A stretch of DNA of 64,000 nucleotides from Pyrus communis (Eukaryota; Streptophyta; Magnoliopsida; Rosales; Rosaceae), in assembly GCF_963583255.1 (NCBI RefSeq), contig NC_084813.1, positions 24,253,776 to 24,317,775 on the forward strand, written 5' to 3'. Numbering within the stretch: position 1 is the stretch's first letter; every line of letters starts with the position of its first letter. The notes beneath the pieces were generated by a model. The model did not search any database. It was not told the origin of the DNA and saw only the letters and a program-made list of their open reading frames with translations. The translations under genes were made by a program, and so were the position numbers. Shown here piece after piece: positions 49,472 to 60,719 of this stretch.

Positions 49472-50654
49472 ACCCGCAAATAGCCAAAGGAGAAGAAAAA
49501 GAAAGGTTTTTGACATCAAACGAGGGAGAACGCCACTTTAATTTTAATATGATATCCGATTGTATGCTGTGTACTTGTTTTAAGATGCCAGACAACGCTA
49601 ATCAAGCTTTGTTATCATTAAAAAATAATTAGTTACCTTTAAACCCGATATTCGAATTCGACCAGTCCTACGATTCGGAAATATACTTTTTGTGATTTTT
49701 ATCTAAATATTCATTTTTATCTTTCGTTCATACTTTTCAATTTTCGACCATCGGATGTAAGACATTGAAAATGATTAAAGGCATAAATTAACAGAGAGAG
49801 TGTTGACCTCAATTTAACAGAGATTTCTCATAGAATTACCAAAATGATTGACTGTGGACAATCTCATGATCGACTTATATTAATTTTAAATCTCAAACAC
49901 AAAAGTGAGGAGTTATGTCAATTTCAAGCACCATTTTGGCTAAAAAGCCTAACTTACTAGTACAATAACGTTACCCATCCTAATCTCATACTTTCAAATT
50001 TATATTTGACTATTTAACGACCAATCACAGTCAGACACATACATAAACGAACATTCCTTAGTCAATAGCTCACACGAGATCATAACGTGACACAAATACA
50101 TATTGAGCAGTGCTTGAGTTGCTTATGAGTTGCCTGGAAATAGCTCGTGCACTTCACTTAAAAAAGAACAAGATTACACACACACGTCAAACTGTCATTT
50201 GCGAATTACTTTCAGACTTCTACATTTCTGGACTTGGGCCGAACTGGGCCTTTCAAGGTCTTAAGAAAACTACTTGGGCCTACTGCTGAGCTCATCAAAG
50301 AAGGACACAACCAGGCTGAGTTACTTAGGCCCAATAAAATCCACGGGACACGAAGCCCCAAAATATCACCTGCCAGAGCGAAAAGGGTTTTAGGCAATTA
50401 CGCAAAACAAAAAGGGCAACCGCGTAATTTGACAACCGCTAGTAATCCATTCGAGCTCTCATCGCCTGTCATCGTCTCTCCCTCTTTAAGCCTGCAAATT
50501 TCCAGATTTCAGCTTCCGTCTGCAAATCACTAGGGTTTCCATTGATTTCGCTGCAGAAGGGGGTTTCCGGTTCCCTGATCGTCCCCTTTCTCTATCCCGC
50601 AACGCCTTTAATTTTTCGGATCGGCAGTGGCAGATCGCGTAAGTTTTAGCGAAA
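49472..50654. other. Upstream region of the V-ATPase subunit d gene
   Basis: Non-coding. The last 150-200 bp before the ATG are pyrimidine-rich (gtctctccctctttaagcc) as expected of a leader. The plus-strand frame at 50234-50533 shows no domain. Confidence 0.45.
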
Positions 50655-53600
50655 ATGTACGGCTTCGAAGCGATGACCTTCAACATTCACGGCGGATACT
50701 TGGAGGCCATAGTGCGGGGACACCGCTCGGGCCTCCTCACCGCCGCCGATTACAACAATTTGTGCCAGTGCGAGACCCTCGACGATATCAAGATGCATCT
50801 TTCTGCCACTGAGTACGGGCCCTACCTCCAAAACGGTGCGTTTTGTATGCATCTTTGTAATGTCTTCATTTCGTTGAGCTGTCTGTTTGTTTATTGAGGA
50901 AATGAACACAATTGGGGACTGAATTTTGGATCGTGTGAATAAATTAAGACATGGGTTCTGGACAAATCAGCCCTTCGATCTGAAATTTAGGTTGAATTAG
51001 GGCTTAAATTTCAAGATGGTGCCATTGATTTAGCATTAGTAAGAGCAACACTTCGTGATCGAAATCTTAGTGATTTATAAAAGTTGTGATTTTTGAATGA
51101 GCAAATTCTGCCAGTAGGTGAATATATTAGGTTGCATTAATGAGGGATTTGAATTTGAATTTTTAGGTTAAATTGTTCAAAGAAAATGTGAAGAACATGT
51201 GAAAAGTTTGATACTTTCCTGTCATGGATTGAAATAGATCCTTATGTTTAAGTGATTTAGAGTGGAGTTGATATGTCACTCTGTATGTCTTTAGTTGGAT
51301 TTAACCATGACAATTAAAGTATTCCAGTATTACGTTCGTGATAGGAACTGTGTAAATGCGGAACCAAAGAGGAAACAATATGCTAAACTTACTGGAAAAC
51401 GAATAGATCTTATGGTTGACCCTCCTTTATACATGTTATCATAGTTTGAAGTTTCGTTAAAAAATTGGTTAATTTAATGTTGTACTAGTAATAATTTGGT
51501 TAGCATATGGGACATAAGGTAGCAGGTGAGATTTTGATACGAGCGTACATTTATACATGCATGATCATTTTAACTTTTAAGCCCATATATTGGTCTCTCT
51601 TGTCTGGTCTATTATTGTTCTTTGCTTATCTGAAGGATTTTCTTGCAGAACCTTCCCCATTGCATACAACTACAATTGTGGAGAAGTGCACTCTTAAATT
51701 GGTTGATGAGTATAAGCACATGCTATGCCAAGCTACAGAGCCCTTGTCAACCTTTTTGGAGTATATTACGTATGTACCTGCCGTATTTCCTGTTTGGTAA
51801 TTTGAATTTTATTTATTAGAATACGAGAAAAGATGTCGAAACATAAACGTGATTTAGGCTTTAGGCTGGTCCAATACTCAATAGTCATCATATCACAATA
51901 GGCCATTGTTCCGGCAAGTCTGGAGGATCTTTATGAGGTGTGAAAATTACAACCTTAATTATATAGGTATTCATCAGTAAAATTTTAGCTGTAACTGGGA
52001 ATTTATTTAATGTTTCTTATCTTCCTCCAGATACGGTCACATGATAGACAATGTTGTCCTGATTGTTACTGGAACCTTGCATGAGAGAGATGTTCAGGAA
52101 CTGTTGGAAAAATGCCACCCCTTGGGCATGTTTGACAGGTATTGTCATTTTCTTAGAGCTCTGTATTCCATTTTCTTTGATTTATCCTTTTCACTCTTAA
52201 GTGTTTTCTACGACTTTGACGTTCTTATAAAATCTCATCTCGTTCGTGTTTTTCTCATCAGCATTGCCACCCTGGCGGTTGCACAGAATATGCGGGAGCT
52301 TTACAGATTGGTGCTTGTTGACACACCACTTGCTCCCTACTTTTCTGAATGTATTACATCCGATGTATGATTTAGTGACCCTGTATTATTATTTTCCAAT
52401 GGGTTAGTATTCAATTGTTGTGGTAGGTATCTGATTTTTTATTCATCATTCTTGTTTTCAGGACCTGGATGACATGAACATTGAAATAATGAGGAACACT
52501 CTTTACAAGGCATACCTTGAAGACTTTTACAGGTTTTGTCAGGTAACTTTTGATTTTGAACTCGAGAGTATTTGTATATTTCAATCTGTCAAGTTTTTCA
52601 TTTACATATTTTGTATTTTTTTCCTCATAAATTTGCTTTTGGTCGTTTGGACAGAAACTAGGTGGTGCCACAGCAGAGATTATGTCTGACTTACTGGCTT
52701 TTGAGGCTGACAGAAGGGCTGTCAATATTACAATAAACAGGTAAGTTAATGTTGAGGTGCCAACAAGTTTTCTTTATGTCGTATTTTCAGAGGTCTTAAC
52801 CATTCTTCTTTTAATGGCCTCATGCTGTTTGTTCACACCCTGCAGTATCGGAACTGAGCTTACTCGAGACGATCGCAGGAAGTTGTACTCTAGCTTTGGT
52901 TTACTGTAAGTTCTTCGGCCATAATGATTTGTTGATGACTTGTAAGTTATGTTATATTTTGGATTGATGACGCTGACCACTGTTTGCATATTTTGTCCAG
53001 CTATCCCTATGGCCACGAGGAACTTGCTGTTTGTGAGGACATTGATCAGGTATGATGTGTGCTTCAATTAGTTTTATTTCTTGCCCAAAATGATACTTGA
53101 ATTATTGCTCCATCTTCTTGTGAAGGCCTTCTCCTAATTTGGGGCAAGACTGAGTAAATTAAAATTTTATGACGTTGTTCATGTTCACTAGTCTAGATTC
53201 GGTCACATGCTAATATCAGTTGATTACCTTATCTCTTTACTTAGCGTTCTCACATAGTAGTATCAGTTTTGCCTAAGCTGACAACTTGTTTGTTGAAGGT
53301 TCGTGGTTGTATGGAAAAATATCCCCCTTATCAGTCGATTTTTTCAAAACTATCCTATGGTGAGAGCCAGCTACTGGACAAGGCATTTTATGAAGAGGAG
53401 GTGAAAAGGCTTTGCCTGGCATTTGAGCAACAGGTTTGTATTGCAGTTACTTTGCAGCCACGTCTGTTTCGTGTTCTGGTTCACTTATCTTTGGGTCTCT
53501 CCATTCAGTCACTGAAAACTTATGTTTCTCCCTCCGACCTGCAGTTCCATTACGGTGTTTTCTTTGCATACATGAGGTTGAGGGAGCAGGAGATCAGAAA

Positions 53601-53676
53601 TCTGATGTGGATATCGGAGTGTGTGGCGCAGAACCAGAAGTCCCGAGTTCACGACAGCGTGGTCTTCATATTTTAG
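50655..53676 (+). CDS. VHA-d: V-type proton ATPase subunit d
   Basis: Central-stalk subunit d linking the cytosolic V1 rotor to the membrane c-ring of the proton pump that acidifies the vacuole and endosomes. Ten exons: 50655-50835, 51649-51769, 52031-52138, 52262-52364, 52462-52542, 52655-52740, 52846-52905, 53001-53049, 53299-53433, 53545-53676; 352 codons including stop, giving the 351 aa usual for plant VHA-d. Conserved segments: [20 protein letters not shown] at the start, [29 protein letters not shown], and the C-terminal [14 protein letters not shown]...VVFIF. All splice phases are consistent and no break is seen. Confidence 0.97.
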
Positions 53677-54448
53677 TCGGATTAGAGATGATCATTCGTT
53701 CTTTGGCGTAATCTTCTGTAAATCTCCTCCCCATCTTATCCCCGAACGAATTGTAGAGATGGGTGGGGTTGCGTTGTTTGCAATATCCCGATGTTCCTCC
53801 CTAATAAGCACTTTTGCATATATTATTTCAGTTGTTTTTACTTAAGGGGGAATATTTCATATTCTGAAATCGAACATGATACAGTTGCGAGGATAAATTG
53901 AATTTATATACTGTAATTTGAGATATTATATAGTAGCAGTCTCGTAGCGAGTTTTTTCAAATTTGTAATGGCATGTTTCTTTACCGAAAATGGATATTGG
54001 ATGAAAAAAGTGTTTATTGGTATGTTGAAATTTGACTGAAGTTCCAACCAGCATTTGGAAGTGCTTCCAAGAAAAGCATTTGACAAGTGCTGCTTAAATA
54101 AAACTTATATAAAATATAAGCACTTTTAAATTCATATGCGGTTTTAGCTTTCAAAAAGCACTTTTAGGGCTAGTTTGGTATTATAGTGTTTTGAAGAAAA
54201 AAAACCGCTTCTGCTGTATTGTGAGAATAAGCGCATTTTTGTTGCTTTACGTTTTCAGCTTTTTTTTCACCCAAAACTGTGAAAATAAGCCGTTTTTAAG
54301 TGTTTACCAAATACCTTTTTGAGCTTAACTTTTTTTGATACCCACTTTTTATAAAATCACCTCAGTACCAAACCAGTACTTAGCCATTCCATATGCTTTC
54401 TCAAAAGGCCCTTAATGTTTTTAATACAAACAATATTATATATACTAA
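53677..54448. other. 3' flank of VHA-d and repeat-rich spacer
   Basis: The first few hundred bases should be 3' UTR. The rest holds the MITE at 54168-54385 preceded by aagcacttttaa-type repeat sequence. No gene is seen. Confidence 0.45.
54168..54385. mobile_element. MITE with ggctagtttggta-type inverted ends
   Basis: Left end GGCTAGTTTGGTA and right end TACCAAACCAGTACTTAGCC are imperfect inverted repeats around a T-rich interior. A related remnant is at 17288-17460. Target duplication not resolved. Confidence 0.5.
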
Positions 54449-54997
54449 GAGCATCTTCAACCTATGAGATAAAGCTTAAAATATAAACTTTAAAACCTCT
54501 CAAACCATTTCCAATCATTGGGCTAGATTCCCCCAGGATTTAAGTCTGGCTTAAATCACTTTTGACCCACCAAACTGTCATATTTCAAAATTTTTTTTGT
54601 TTTTTTACTTATAATCTAATGGCTATGATCAAATGAGATCAAATCTAATGGTTAAAAAAAAGATTTGATGGTCCAAAATTAAATATAACGTCTAAAATAA
54701 TTTAAGAAAATTATTTAAATCAAATACGACTTAAAACTTTATAAATACTTATGTATTTGTATGATTTTTAATTACTTATTGGAATTTAAATATTTTTTTT
54801 ATAAATTAGGATAATTTACATAAATTTTATTTTAAAAAAAGTTACCGAAAAATAAAATTAGGTTAAAATCATTATTTAATAATTTCGGGCTAAAATCTTA
54901 AGCCCTAAGAGTTTGAGGAAAAAAGCAGTTTTGGGTAATGGTTTAAAATTTTCTGACTTAATTTTTTAAGTTTTATCCCCAAGGGTTGGATATGGTC
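54449..54997. mobile_element. Tourist-like (PIF/Harbinger) MITE, 549 bp
   Basis: Ends GAGCATCTTCAACC and (reverse complement) GACCATATCCAACC, flanked by TAA at 54446-54448 and 54998-55000. Related to 17843-18840 and 63530-63933. Confidence 0.65.
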
Positions 54998-55447
54998 TAA
55001 GGGTTGAAAAAGTATGCTAAACCTTCAAATGAGCTAGCCATAATAATTTGGTTTGAATACATCTTTGGTGAGAATCGAACATAAAACCTCTTTATTTAAA
55101 ATATTAATATGCAAATTTATGAATATATATATATATATATATATAAAAGTTGCCTTTAATGGAAATTATGGAAATTTGTAAGGGGGTATATCAACTTATT
55201 CAGATTTAGTCGAAATTAGAGAAAATTTCTCAAAAAAAATTCAAAAGTTCAAAATCTACAATGGGTTCCGGCAAACTTTTGGTAGTGAATAAATAAATAT
55301 CGTCAATATTCATTGATTTATATCTCGTCGATAAAAGGTGAAGTCTGCATTTCAACGCCTTTCCATATTGATCCTTAATTTTTCGATTATTTCAACAAAA
55401 ACATAGACAATTTTTTAATTATAAATACTGTTTATAAATAAATAAAA

Positions 55448-55590
55448 GGGAGTCCCGGTATTGTCTACTTTAATGAAAAACCATATTTTTACTCTAAAAA
55501 GTCAATTCTGGTACAATTCACTTACAACACCTTTTTGTCGTTTTTCTTTAAAACTCAAAGTTTTCAACATTTTTTTGTTAGTTTTCCTTA
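55448..55590 (-). repeat. Short dispersed repeat family, copy 3
   Basis: Starts gggagtcccggtattgt, ends gttagttttcctta; same family and orientation as copy 1. Confidence 0.65.
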
Positions 55591-55762
55591 AATAAAAAAT
55601 GCTACTAGATCGTATTATTACATCATTGTTGTGGGTTATTTTATCTAATAAGGGATGTGTGTAGTGTTCTTGTTATTCTCTTAAGCAGTGTCTTTATTTA
55701 TAGTAATAAGGAAGAAAAAAAATCCTCCTCCTCCAAGGAATACAATCATAAGGCAATTAGTA

Positions 55763-55920
55763 ATAGGTCTAGTGATATTCATATTCATCTAAAGCGAGAG
55801 ATCTTAGGTTCGATTCTCACTAAAAGTAAATTTAAACCACATTATTACTAGCCCATTGAGAGACTAAACCAATCCCCTTCCCTTTAATGCAAATAATATA
55901 ATTGATTAAAAAATAAATAA
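55763..55920 (+). repeat. tRNA-derived SINE
   Basis: A-box-like aggtctagtgatattcat, B-box ttaggttcgattctcact, then aaccacattattactagccc and an A/T-rich tail. This order is typical of a widespread eudicot SINE family (recalled pattern). Confidence 0.6.
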
Positions 55921-56168
55921 ATAAAAAGAATACAATCCAAATAAAAAAATAAACAATATTATCTACCTAATAAGCAAATAGGCTTCGCTTTCCAATAACA
56001 ATAATATGGTTGAAAACAGCATGACACGTTCAACAGACCTCCTTTGTGACAAGGCAATTAAACCGCGACTTCTTTACCGTTCTCTCCGTTCTGAATCTTC
56101 TAATTATCCACCAAACGGTGTATTCTTCACTCCCAGTTCCGAATTGTTAGGGTTTTGATTTGATTTCA
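55921..56168. other. Promoter and leader region of the F-box/WD40 gene
   Basis: Short intergenic stretch with no other feature. The start codon at 56169 is the first ATG in frame; an upstream in-frame TTG is not needed. Confidence 0.4.
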
Positions 56169-58846
56169 ATGGAAGCGCCACTCTCATCACCACCTCCGCG
56201 GATGAATCGGAACCAGAGGTCGCCGTCTCCGCCGGCGACAACCATCGCCGATCTGAACGTGGATTCGCTGGCTCAGTGCGCCAGCTACCTCAGCATCCAG
56301 GACCTCTCCAACTTCGCCATGACCTGCAGCTATCTCAAAAAGGTCGCATATTCCGACTCCATCTGGCAGCGCTTCTACAGGGAGCGGTGGCCGCGGCAAC
56401 CACCGTCCTCCGCCTCGCAAACGCCAGGAGTGAGGGAGGCCTATCTATCCATGCTTAAGGATTCGCTGCAATTCAAGTTTACCGATCCGATTGTCGTCGA
56501 TTTCTACACCGCTGCCAATTCAAATCGTTTGGATCACATATTATTGGACAAGAATGATATAATCTTCTCTCAGGTATAGATGATCATATTACGCCGTTTT
56601 TCTTTCATGAATTTTGAGTCTGAATAGTGGGGAAAAATCTTCAATTTACGTTTTTTAATTTTTGTTGATTAGGGTTCACTGATACGAGTATTAACGATTG
56701 ATCGTTGGTTAAACGGAACGGATTCGCCTCTCACTCTAGTTGATCACAATGCAAGAATTACTTGCATGAGGTGGGCTCTCTGTGGTTTTCTTTTATTTTG
56801 CTTAAGTTTGGCTCAAGGGAAGTTCTTTTATTCCTGAAATATTGACATAAAATGCAGGTTGTTTCCGCTGAATGAAACATCTTTATATCGAAGCGAAACA
56901 CAGAAAGAGGAGAATGCTTTGGTAACTTCAAGCGCTGACCATTCCATTCGGCTATGGTGGAAGGTATTCCATGAATTCGGAATATTTTTCTCGATACGCT
57001 CCGATTTGTTTGTTTTCCATACCTTTGATTTGGTAGAGTTGTCGCTTGCGCCCTACTTAGTTCAGGACAGGCTCGGGTATGCCCCTCCAGGGTTTATACA
57101 AGATGGTGCCTTGTATCTGCAGGAATTTCTTCCTGAAATCTTAATTGTTCTTTTTTGAATGCCAATGGTGCATTTTTGGCCTTTCATCCACATGGATTGA
57201 TTTTCAAAGCTAAAACTCCGTCCCGAGTAAAAAACTTTACTTCGTAAGTGGCAGTTTGGTCTAATAAGTTACACTCATGATCTTTTCCTCTACACCAGCT
57301 ATTAAATATTTGTTCTTGTAATCTATGATTTATCTATGTGATTCAATTACTATTATTGTACTGTAATACCATCATCAGTAGTTTTCAGTTCTGTGTTGAG
57401 TTCAATATTAGGGACATAAGGAGAATGATTGCTCATTTGCTAGGTTATGGTTTCAACTTTCTCCTAAAGGTCCTAATCTCATTATTTTGTCACAGGGTGC
57501 TTGCCGAAGATGTTTTAGAGGTCACAGTGGCCCAGTTTCAGCATTGTCAGATAAGTTGTTAGGCGATGGAGTAGGAAAAGTATTGGCAAGTGGAGGGGAA
57601 GATGGCACCGTTCGCCTTTGGTCTCTTAGCTCCGGTGGGAGACGTGGCCAGCATGCTTTAAAGGCTACTTTCTATGGGCATGAGAAGCCCATCCGATTGA
57701 TGTCAGTTGCTGGGTATGATGGTCCTTTTGAGGAGATTATATGTTTCTTTTCAGTAATAGTAAATAAACTTCTTGTTCATTGATAAGCTGATCCAACTTC
57801 GAAGATAATCTGTAGATATCTACCACATCTCATATGTGATAGAAGTTTATTGTGCTTTGCGTGACAAATTTTCCCATAAGATTGATCTATGTGTTTTGGT
57901 CTTAATGGCAGGCACAACACCTCTCACTTGGTAACTGTTTCAAGAGATTCTAAGGTATTCTCTTTTATCCATCGCTAGTAATCGCTGATCAGCCATACAA
58001 CGGTGAATTCTGTTACTCTGTCATTGGATATCTGATGATTGTGGTTTCTAACAGGTGAGGGTGTGGGATACAAATGCATCATCCTTTGCTCGTTCTTCAT
58101 GCTGTGTGGGGATGACTTCTACTCTTGGTGCCCCTATAGACATGAAGTGTCATGAACATTTGGTCTATGTTGCTGCTGGTTCCTCCGTTACGGCAATTGA
58201 TTTGAGGACAATGCAAAAAGTTGTCATTGCTGCAGTGGATGCAAAGCTATATTCTTTTCAGGCAAGGCCATCCAAATCTTTGTTCTGCATAGGCAGCCAT
58301 GGCAGGTACGACGAGTAGAATTCCCTTGGTTTCATTCGTCTTGTGTGCCATAACTAACAAAAGGTTGAAGTTTGTTCTAGTCGTAATCTTGACATTATTG
58401 AAGAAATGAAGTTTTCTTAATTATGCAGAGCGATGCTTTACGATTTAAGGATGAACTGTGGTACCCTGAAATCAGAACCAATAGTGGAGTTAGAAGCTGG
58501 ACACAAAGGGCCGGTGAATTACTTGCACATGGACCCATACAAAATTGTCACCGGAAGCCCCAAGGATATGCATGTTAACATTTGGGAGGCTGACACTGGT
58601 GCCCTAACAAATTCCTTGAGCTGTGGTCCTGCAGGTGAAACAGACAGAAGCTCTGTGTTTTCTGCCCTAGCAGTAAATGGGAGTCGAATAGTTACTGGAA
58701 TCGTCAATGTCCTCTATGATGTGGGATGTTTACGCTTTAGGGATTTCACAAATGCTTCTTGCCCTGTCGTGAATCGCGACAAAGATCATGTTGCAAAGTT
58801 TTGGAATCAAGAGTCTTACAGTGATGCCGATAGTTCAGATGACTGA
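56169..58846 (+). CDS. F-box / WD40-repeat protein (At3g52030-like)
   Basis: Probable substrate-recruiting subunit of an SCF ubiquitin ligase: the F-box would bind SKP1 and the WD40 propeller the substrate, which is unknown. Seven exons: 56169-56573, 56673-56770, 56858-56963, 57496-57713, 57912-57954, 58055-58305, 58429-58846; 513 codons including stop (512 aa). A Pro/Ser-rich N-terminus precedes the F-box (about residues 24-70: LNVDSLAQCASYLSIQDLSN...TCSYLKKVAYSDSIWQRFY). WD40 repeats follow, the clearest being GHSGPVSAL...LASGGEDGTVRLWSL; others are HLVTVSRDSKVRVWD, YDLR and KDMHVNIWEADTG. The acidic tail YSDADSSDD ends the protein. A decayed copy of the last exon lies 1.5 kb downstream. 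Confidence 0.88.
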
Positions 58847-59626
58847 ACAGATTTTACTTGTAGATGTTGTATGCCATATGACACTTAAATATTTGTAGAT
58901 GTTATGACTTAATTTATTGGATTATTTTCCTTTTTTTTTTCCTCCATAACAAATATTTCTTTCATTCATTTCCAAAAGCTTGCAAGGGTTGGTGGTGAGA
59001 AGGTCAAAAATATCAACCCCAGGTAAATTTATGCTTCAAAACCAACGAGCTTTGAGTGGTCCGCTAAAGAATGGTTTCACGTGAAAGGGTGTGTTGAATA
59101 ATGTAAAGTTTTGTATAAAAAATTACACGACTAATTAGACGACCACATTTTGAATAATGTAGAGTGTCGTCGTCTTTGGTTCTTCTTCACAGGATGTGTC
59201 GTAGCATCGAGGCAGGCCGCAGGTCCTTGTTGTTGAGAGGTTTCTAAGACGCTTGATGCCAATATGGATCAAATACAATCTTCTGTGGAGAAAATTGGAG
59301 GAGATTGAAGAAAACTTGAACAAGCTCGAGCGTTCAGGGATGACGCGAAACCACCCAAACAAGCTCATTCGTTTACTGCCGCTAAAACGCTCCACCTTGT
59401 CTAGATGTTCCTCCGAAAATGTCCATAGATCAAGCTCCAAAGCTTCTTCCAAAATATTACTTCAATAGCGGTGTTTCTGATGGCAATGAGACAAAGACAA
59501 TCACGGGTCATTCGTTCACGCTGAGGGGAACTACATGAACAAGTGAATCCATGAAAGAATTGAGAAGTACAGTACTCTGAAATTCAGTGGCTAACAGATA
59601 AAGAGACGAGGCCACAACTTGCTGCC
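58847..59626. other. 3' flank of the F-box gene and lead-in to an unidentified ORF
   Basis: 58847-59000 should be 3' UTR. From about 59250 to 59600 the plus strand has short open stretches, for example a Met frame at 59253-59468 and MDQIQSSVEKIGGD near 59262, that might be degenerate upstream codons of the ORF at 59627. I cannot assemble a convincing exon. Confidence 0.35.
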
Positions 59627-60172
59627 TTGTTTCACTGCCTAATGAGAAATATGAGAATCGTGTCGGAGTATCATGACGCCGAAAAGAGAATCATGGAGAC
59701 AGTAAAAGTGCCCTACGAAGTGTTCTGCAGCGACTCACACGGCCACACCAGCTTACTACCTGCTCTAAGCTTGAAACAGAAATTCCAAAATCGTGTGCTT
59801 GCTTTACATCATGTCTCTTCACTGAAGGCCTGTGTTGAAGCTCTTAATGACGGGCTATTCAAGTTTGCTGCTGCTAAAAACGACACGCCTTCGCTGTATC
59901 ATCATTTGTTAGCTTGTTTGTGTAAACTTCCATATAAAGATGTGACGTCTGCCGCCATGACAGAGTTTGGGAATGATGTCCGAGAGCTAATGATTCGACA
60001 AGTCGAGGAGCATAAGCTAAAGAAAAGGAAGGATTCTCCTAGGTTTTCGAATACCTGGCTAATTATTCAAGAAGTGCTACGAATGTATGATGGCCTTATA
60101 GCATTCGAGCGATGGAGATTGATGACGAAAGTAACAGCAACACGTCATAACATGTTGCAGGCAATTTCATAA
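59627..60172 (+). CDS. Unrecognised 181-codon ORF, possibly a gene remnant
   Basis: I do not recognise the family. The frame is open for 181 codons in DNA that is otherwise stop-rich, and its composition looks protein-like: mixed charged and hydrophobic residues with predicted helices (FHCLMRNMRIVSEYHDAEKR, LKACVEALNDGLFKFAAAK, YHHLLACLCKLPYKDVTSAA) and a lysine-rich turn (EEHKLKKRKD). No signal peptide or membrane span is visible. The Met may not be the real start, because upstream DNA has stops in all nearby continuations. It lies between the F-box gene and a broken copy of that gene's tail, so it may be part of a rearranged or retrocopied segment. It could be the surviving last exon of a decayed gene. 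Confidence 0.4.
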   Translation: MFHCLMRNMRIVSEYHDAEKRIMETVKVPYEVFCSDSHGHTSLLPALSLKQKFQNRVLALHHVSSLKACVEALNDGLFKFAAAKNDTPSLYHHLLACLCKLPYKDVTSAAMTEFGNDVRELMIRQVEEHKLKKRKDSPRFSNTWLIIQEVLRMYDGLIAFERWRLMTKVTATRHNMLQAIS

Positions 60173-60324
60173 GATAGGCTTTCAGAAACTTTTAGTTTTG
60201 TTCGTTTTGGTGATCAACAATATGTAGTTTTTGTTCGTTTGTTTTGATTTGAAGTAATATTATATATGGAACATTTACAATTAAAATTGCTCTGCTCATG
60301 TTGAAATTTTCGATCTGTGATATC

Positions 60325-60480
60325 ACGAGCTTGGCCCTGGCTCTCAACGGGAGTCGAATTGTTACTGGCAGTGCCAACGATGTTGCAGATGTCGGATGTC
60401 TCTGCTTTAGGGACCTCGCCGATGCATCTTGTCCTGCCTTTACTTCTTAAGGATGATCATGTTGAAAAGTTCTGAAATCC
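60325..60480 (+). pseudogene. Decayed copy of the F-box/WD40 last exon
   Basis: Translation gives LALNGSRIVTGSAND, then VGCLCFRDLADASCP, matching LAVNGSRIVTGIVN and VGCLRFRDFTNASCP of the intact gene. After that, stops and a frame change break it, though traces of the HVAKFWN motif (catgttgaaaagttctgaa) remain. It is a partial duplicate with no upstream domains. Confidence 0.75.
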
Positions 60481-60719
60481 ACAAACGAAGGAGATGGAAA
60501 ATCCAAAAGAGTTTGTACATTCGATGTTACGGAGAATTTTACATGTAAGCAATGCTTTATGCGGTCTAATTTACAACGAAATGCAGCACCAAATCTCGTG
60601 CTATTTACTGTTGATGCTGCATTTCTGCTATTTACAAGTATGAACATGTTCTGTTTGATTTTGTTTGTGTCTAAGAAAATAAACACTGAGAGTCTGAGGC
60701 ACTCGGTTTTGTTGATTGA

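Noticed and set aside
56160..56168. Start of the F-box gene three codons upstream
   Set aside because: That start would be TTG, while a proper ATG is present at 56169.
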